A stretch of DNA of 64,000 bases, taken from contig OX421499.1 of NCBI GenBank assembly GCA_949126835.1, forward strand, positions 23,347,990 to 23,411,989, written 5' to 3'. The position numbers and the translations under genes were made by a program. The notes beneath the pieces are model-generated. The model was not told the origin of the DNA. It saw only the letters and a program-made list of their open reading frames with translations, and ran no database searches. The stretch's first letter is position 1, and each line of letters begins with the position of its first letter. This DNA comes from Anisus vortex. Taxonomy: Eukaryota; Mollusca; Gastropoda; Planorbidae. Of the stretch, positions 60,683 through 64,000 are shown one piece after another.

Positions 60683-62360
60683 GTGAGTATACTAGGACAC
60701 GTTTGTACTAATATGTTTATGTTAGGTGAGTATATTAGGACACGTTTGTACTAATGTGTTTGTGTTAGGTGAGTACTCTATAACACGTTTGTGCTAATGT
60801 GTTTTTTTAGGTGTGTACTCTAGGACACTTTGTGCTAATGTGTTTTTTTAGGTGAGTACTCTAGGACACGTTTGTGCTAATGTGTTTGTGTTAGGTGAGT
60901 ACTCTTGGACACGTTTGTGTTTGTATTAGGTGAGTACCCTATGACACGTTTGTACTAATGTGTTTGTGTTAGGTGAGTACTCTACGACACGTTTGTACTA
61001 ATGTGTTTGTGTTAGGTGAGTACTCTATTTTACGTTTGTGCTAATGTGTTTGTGTTAGGTGAGTACTCTATGACACGTTTGAGCTAATGTGTTTGTGTTA
61101 GGCGAGTACTCTACGACACGTTTGTGCTAATGTGTTTGTGTTAGGTGGGTACTCTAGGACACGTTTGTGCTAATGTGTTTGTGTTAGGTGAGTACTCTAG
61201 GACACGTTTGTGCTAATGTGTTTCTGTTAGGTGAGTACTCTATGACACGTTTGTGCTAATTTGTTTCTGTTAGGTGAGTACTCTATGACACGTTTGTGCT
61301 AATGTGTTTGTGTTAGGTGAGTACTCTATGACACGTTTGTGCTAATGTGTTTCTTTTAGGTGAGTACTCTATGACACGTTTGGGCTAATGTGTTTGTGTT
61401 AGGTGAGTACTCTAGGACACGTTTGTGCTAATGTGTTTGTGTTAGGTGAGTACTCTATGACACGTTTGTGCTAATGTGTTTGTGTTAGGTGAGTACTCTA
61501 TGACACGTTTGTGCTAATGTGTTTGTGTTAGGTGAGTACTCTATGACACGTTTGTGCTAATGTGTTTGTGTTAGGTGAGTACTCTATGACAAGTTTGATC
61601 TAATGTGTTTGTGTTAGGTGAGTACTCTATGATGTGCTAATGTGTTTGTGTTAGTTGACTACTCTATGACACGTTTGTGCTAATGTGTTTGTGTTAGGTG
61701 AGTACTCTACGACACGTTTGTGCTAATGTGTTTGTGTTAGGTGAGTACTCTAGGACACGTTTGTGCTAATGTGTTTCTTTTAGGTGAGTACTCTATGACA
61801 CGTTTGTGCTAATGTGTTTGTGTTAGGTGAGTACTCTAGGACACGTTTGTGCTAATGTGTTTGTGTTAGGTGAGTACTCTAGGACACGTTTGTGCTAATG
61901 AGTTTCTTTTAGGTGAGTACTCTATGACACGTTTGTGCTAATGTGTTTGTGTTAGGTGAGTACTCTATGACACGTTTGTGCTAATGTGTTTCTGTTAGGT
62001 GAGTACTCTATGACACGTTTGTGCTAATGTGTTTCTGTTAGGTGAGTACTCTATGACACGTTTGTGCTTATGTGTTTGTGTTAGGTGAGTACTCTAGAAA
62101 ACGTTTGTGCTAATGTGTTTGTGTTAGGTGAGTACTCTAGGACACGTTTGTGCTAATGTGTTTGTGTTAGGTGAGTACTCTAGGACACGTTTGTGCTAAT
62201 GTGTTTGTGTTAGGTGAGTACTCTAGGACACGTTTGTGCTAATGTGTTTGTGTTAGGTGAGTACTCTAGGACACGTTTGTGCTAATGTGTTTGTGTTAGG
62301 TGAGTACTCTAGGACACGTTTGTGCTAATGTGTTTGGGTTAGATGAGTACTCAAGGGACA
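60676..62360 (+). repeat. 43-bp array duplicating V-exon end plus donor, ~39 copies
   Basis: The unit begins GTGTTAGGTGAGTACTCTAT and continues GACACGTTTGTGCTAATGTG plus TTT. The first seven bases are the end of the gene C V exon and GTGAGT is its donor. Nearly every unit keeps TTAG/GTGAGT; a few have GTGGGT, GCGAGT or GTTGAC. Unit length is not a multiple of three and includes a stop (CTAATG). Confidence 0.96.
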
Positions 62361-62364
62361 CGTT

Positions 62365-64000
62365 TGTGTTTGTATGGTTGTGTTAGGAGAGTACTGTGAA
62401 AACAGTTTTTGTTTGCTGAGTATTTTGAAAACACATTTAGTGCTAAGGGGAACTGCGTCAGGCGCGTACCCTGTAAACCGTTTTAGCTATTGTATGTGTA
62501 TTTTCCTCAGCAAAAAAAAAAAGGTTAGAGCGCTTATCTTAAAATTGAGTGCTAGGTATTAGACTATGAAACGACGATTTAGAAGCTTCGGTCTGGTTTT
62601 AATATACTTTAATTTCAAATACTGGCCGTTTTAAAGAGTTCCAAAATATACATCAACAAACAACAAAATCAGCTAAAAGTTACAATTAATGAAAAGCTTT
62701 GAAAAGTCCTTTTAAATAATAAAATAAATCACATTACGATACGAAGTTAAAATAAAATTTATTTCATCATTCGAATTAGATTGAGCAATATAAAATAAAA
62801 CAGCTTGACTTACGCACTTCACAAGAATAATCAAAAGAACACGTTCTTGTATACAATCTCAATATAAACCATTAGAAATTAAAACTTAGCCCACTAAACT
62901 TTCTCGGTCAGCCCGACTGATTTACAAAAACAATAGCGTACATTCTTACACGAGACGTAGTGTCGAAACTGCTTTAAAATAAATAAAAGAACAACATATA
63001 TTATTGGGTGAATGGACTGTTTAGTTTAAGTAAAGCAAGGTCTTAAAATCATTTTCCAGAAGAAGACAAAAAAAAAGGGGGGGGGGAAGAGGATGGTAAT
63101 CTCAGGCGTACAACCTTGGTTAGTGGATGATTTAATCTGGGTGACCTCCTCACTGCAAAACAAGATAACAAGAAAACCATAAAAACGAAGTTTTCATTAT
63201 ACTCCCTTTATTTGCAAACTAAGTTTACCATCATGTAATTAAATAATTGATTGACTACTACAAATGAAACGTACAGAAAAATATCTATGTCGCAAATCTC
63301 AAAAATATCTCCTTACTCCGTATGAATTGTTCTAAAAATAATCCGAGCTTTGCGCCGAAAAAGTATAAAAAGTTCTTATACTTTCCTATTAAGAAATGAA
63401 TATTGTCATAAGTGTAGTATTATTAAGTTGTTTTAACTGAAAATTTGATAGGATGTACTGTTAGTCGGGGCAAATCTGCTGTCCAAATTTCAGCTCGATT
63501 GGACCACGGGAAGTGGTCGAAAAATCGAAGCCAATTATTGCTCCCACGACGCACGCATGATTGCAATCAGACAGACAGAAAATGCAACTTAAAATAAAGG
63601 GAGTAAAAAAGTGTGTGGTGTGGTGCGGGGAGGGGGGAAAGAATAGCTCCCTTTAGATAACACTTAAGCACGGCTAATTTATTTTTTTTTTTACTTTAAA
63701 ATAAAATTTTCACTAAATATGAAATTGTTATAAATTAACGAATTAAGTAGTATATTGTTTATAAAATACACATTTATTTTGGCGGACGTTTCCAATTTAT
63801 ACATTTAACTTTTGGCCCGGTTAGTCAAACGGCTTAGGAGCCTATAGAGGACAAACAGATAGATACATAAAGAAACATATAGAGAAACTCACGGTTATTG
63901 TGTATATTTTAGTTTTTAGATGTTTACGTTCTGTTGAACAACGACAACAAAATATATTGTTATCACACGTTTCATTCCGCACCAGGTAAACCGTTTCAGC
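62365..64000. other. Right end, no supported gene
   Basis: AT-rich intron or intergenic sequence. At 63081-63155 the minus strand has TTTTGCAG then a short open stretch (EEVTQIKSSTNQGC) that might be an exon, but there is no donor. At 63450-63600 there is a dispersed-repeat-like block (TTGGACCACGGGAAGTGG ... ACAGACAG). Confidence 0.45.

Noticed and set aside
63081..63155. Possible minus-strand exon after TTTTGCAG
   Set aside because: Short, followed by poly-pyrimidine sequence without a donor, and no family resemblance.

Overview
This window is eukaryotic, from an invertebrate animal. It is AT-rich, has small exons with GT-AG introns of 0.4-7 kb, and carries tRNA-derived SINEs, LINE fragments, MITEs, hAT remnants, two nearly complete LTR retrotransposons and a very high load of minisatellites. 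The immunoglobulin-superfamily (IgSF) genes and repeat style fit a lophotrochozoan, plausibly a gastropod mollusc, but that is inference. There is no bacterial, tRNA, rRNA or CRISPR content.

The backbone is a cluster of three related single-pass membrane IgSF genes. Gene A (+, visible 1519-18101) has nine visible exons: the second half of one Ig domain, three Ig domains each split over two exons, a transmembrane exon and a short tail exon. Gene B (-, 43553-24709) has the same nine exons plus two upstream ones, a single-exon V-like domain and the first half of the split domain. Matching exons have identical lengths and phases, except one extra codon in the transmembrane exon. A and B therefore form a tail-to-tail inverted duplication whose arms also share LINE, SINE, MITE and minisatellite sequence. 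The axis lies near 20.5 kb. Gene C (+) enters at the right with one V-like exon (60329-60682), head-to-head with B; its other exons would lie beyond the window. No signal-peptide exon was found for any gene.

Two LTR retrotransposons interrupt the cluster. RT-A (3772-9141, - strand) sits in a gene A intron; gene B keeps the empty site. RT-B (46538-54230, + strand) lies between B and C. Both have Ty3/Gypsy-type proteins in the order Gag-protease-integrase-RT-RNase H, which is the Ty1/Copia order and is known from the Gmr1 group, and both have a SCAN-like capsid segment. RT-A has lost nearly all of its RT; RT-B has an in-frame stop between Gag-PR and Pol and another within RT.

Minisatellites of 17-53 bp sit next to, or partly consist of, exon ends: splice donors at 12732 (gene A) and 60683 (gene C), and the stop-codon region of genes A and B. 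The long hydrophobic open frames at 9.5-11 kb and 31.4-33.7 kb are products of a 19/21-bp minisatellite and are not genes.

Layout: 1-1.3 kb LINE remnant; 1.5-18.1 kb gene A with RT-A; 18.1-24.7 kb partly palindromic intergenic region with arrays and LINE pieces; 24.7-43.6 kb gene B; 44-60 kb intergenic region with RT-B, hAT and LINE remnants; 60.3-62.4 kb gene C V exon and its donor array; 62.4-64 kb no supported gene.
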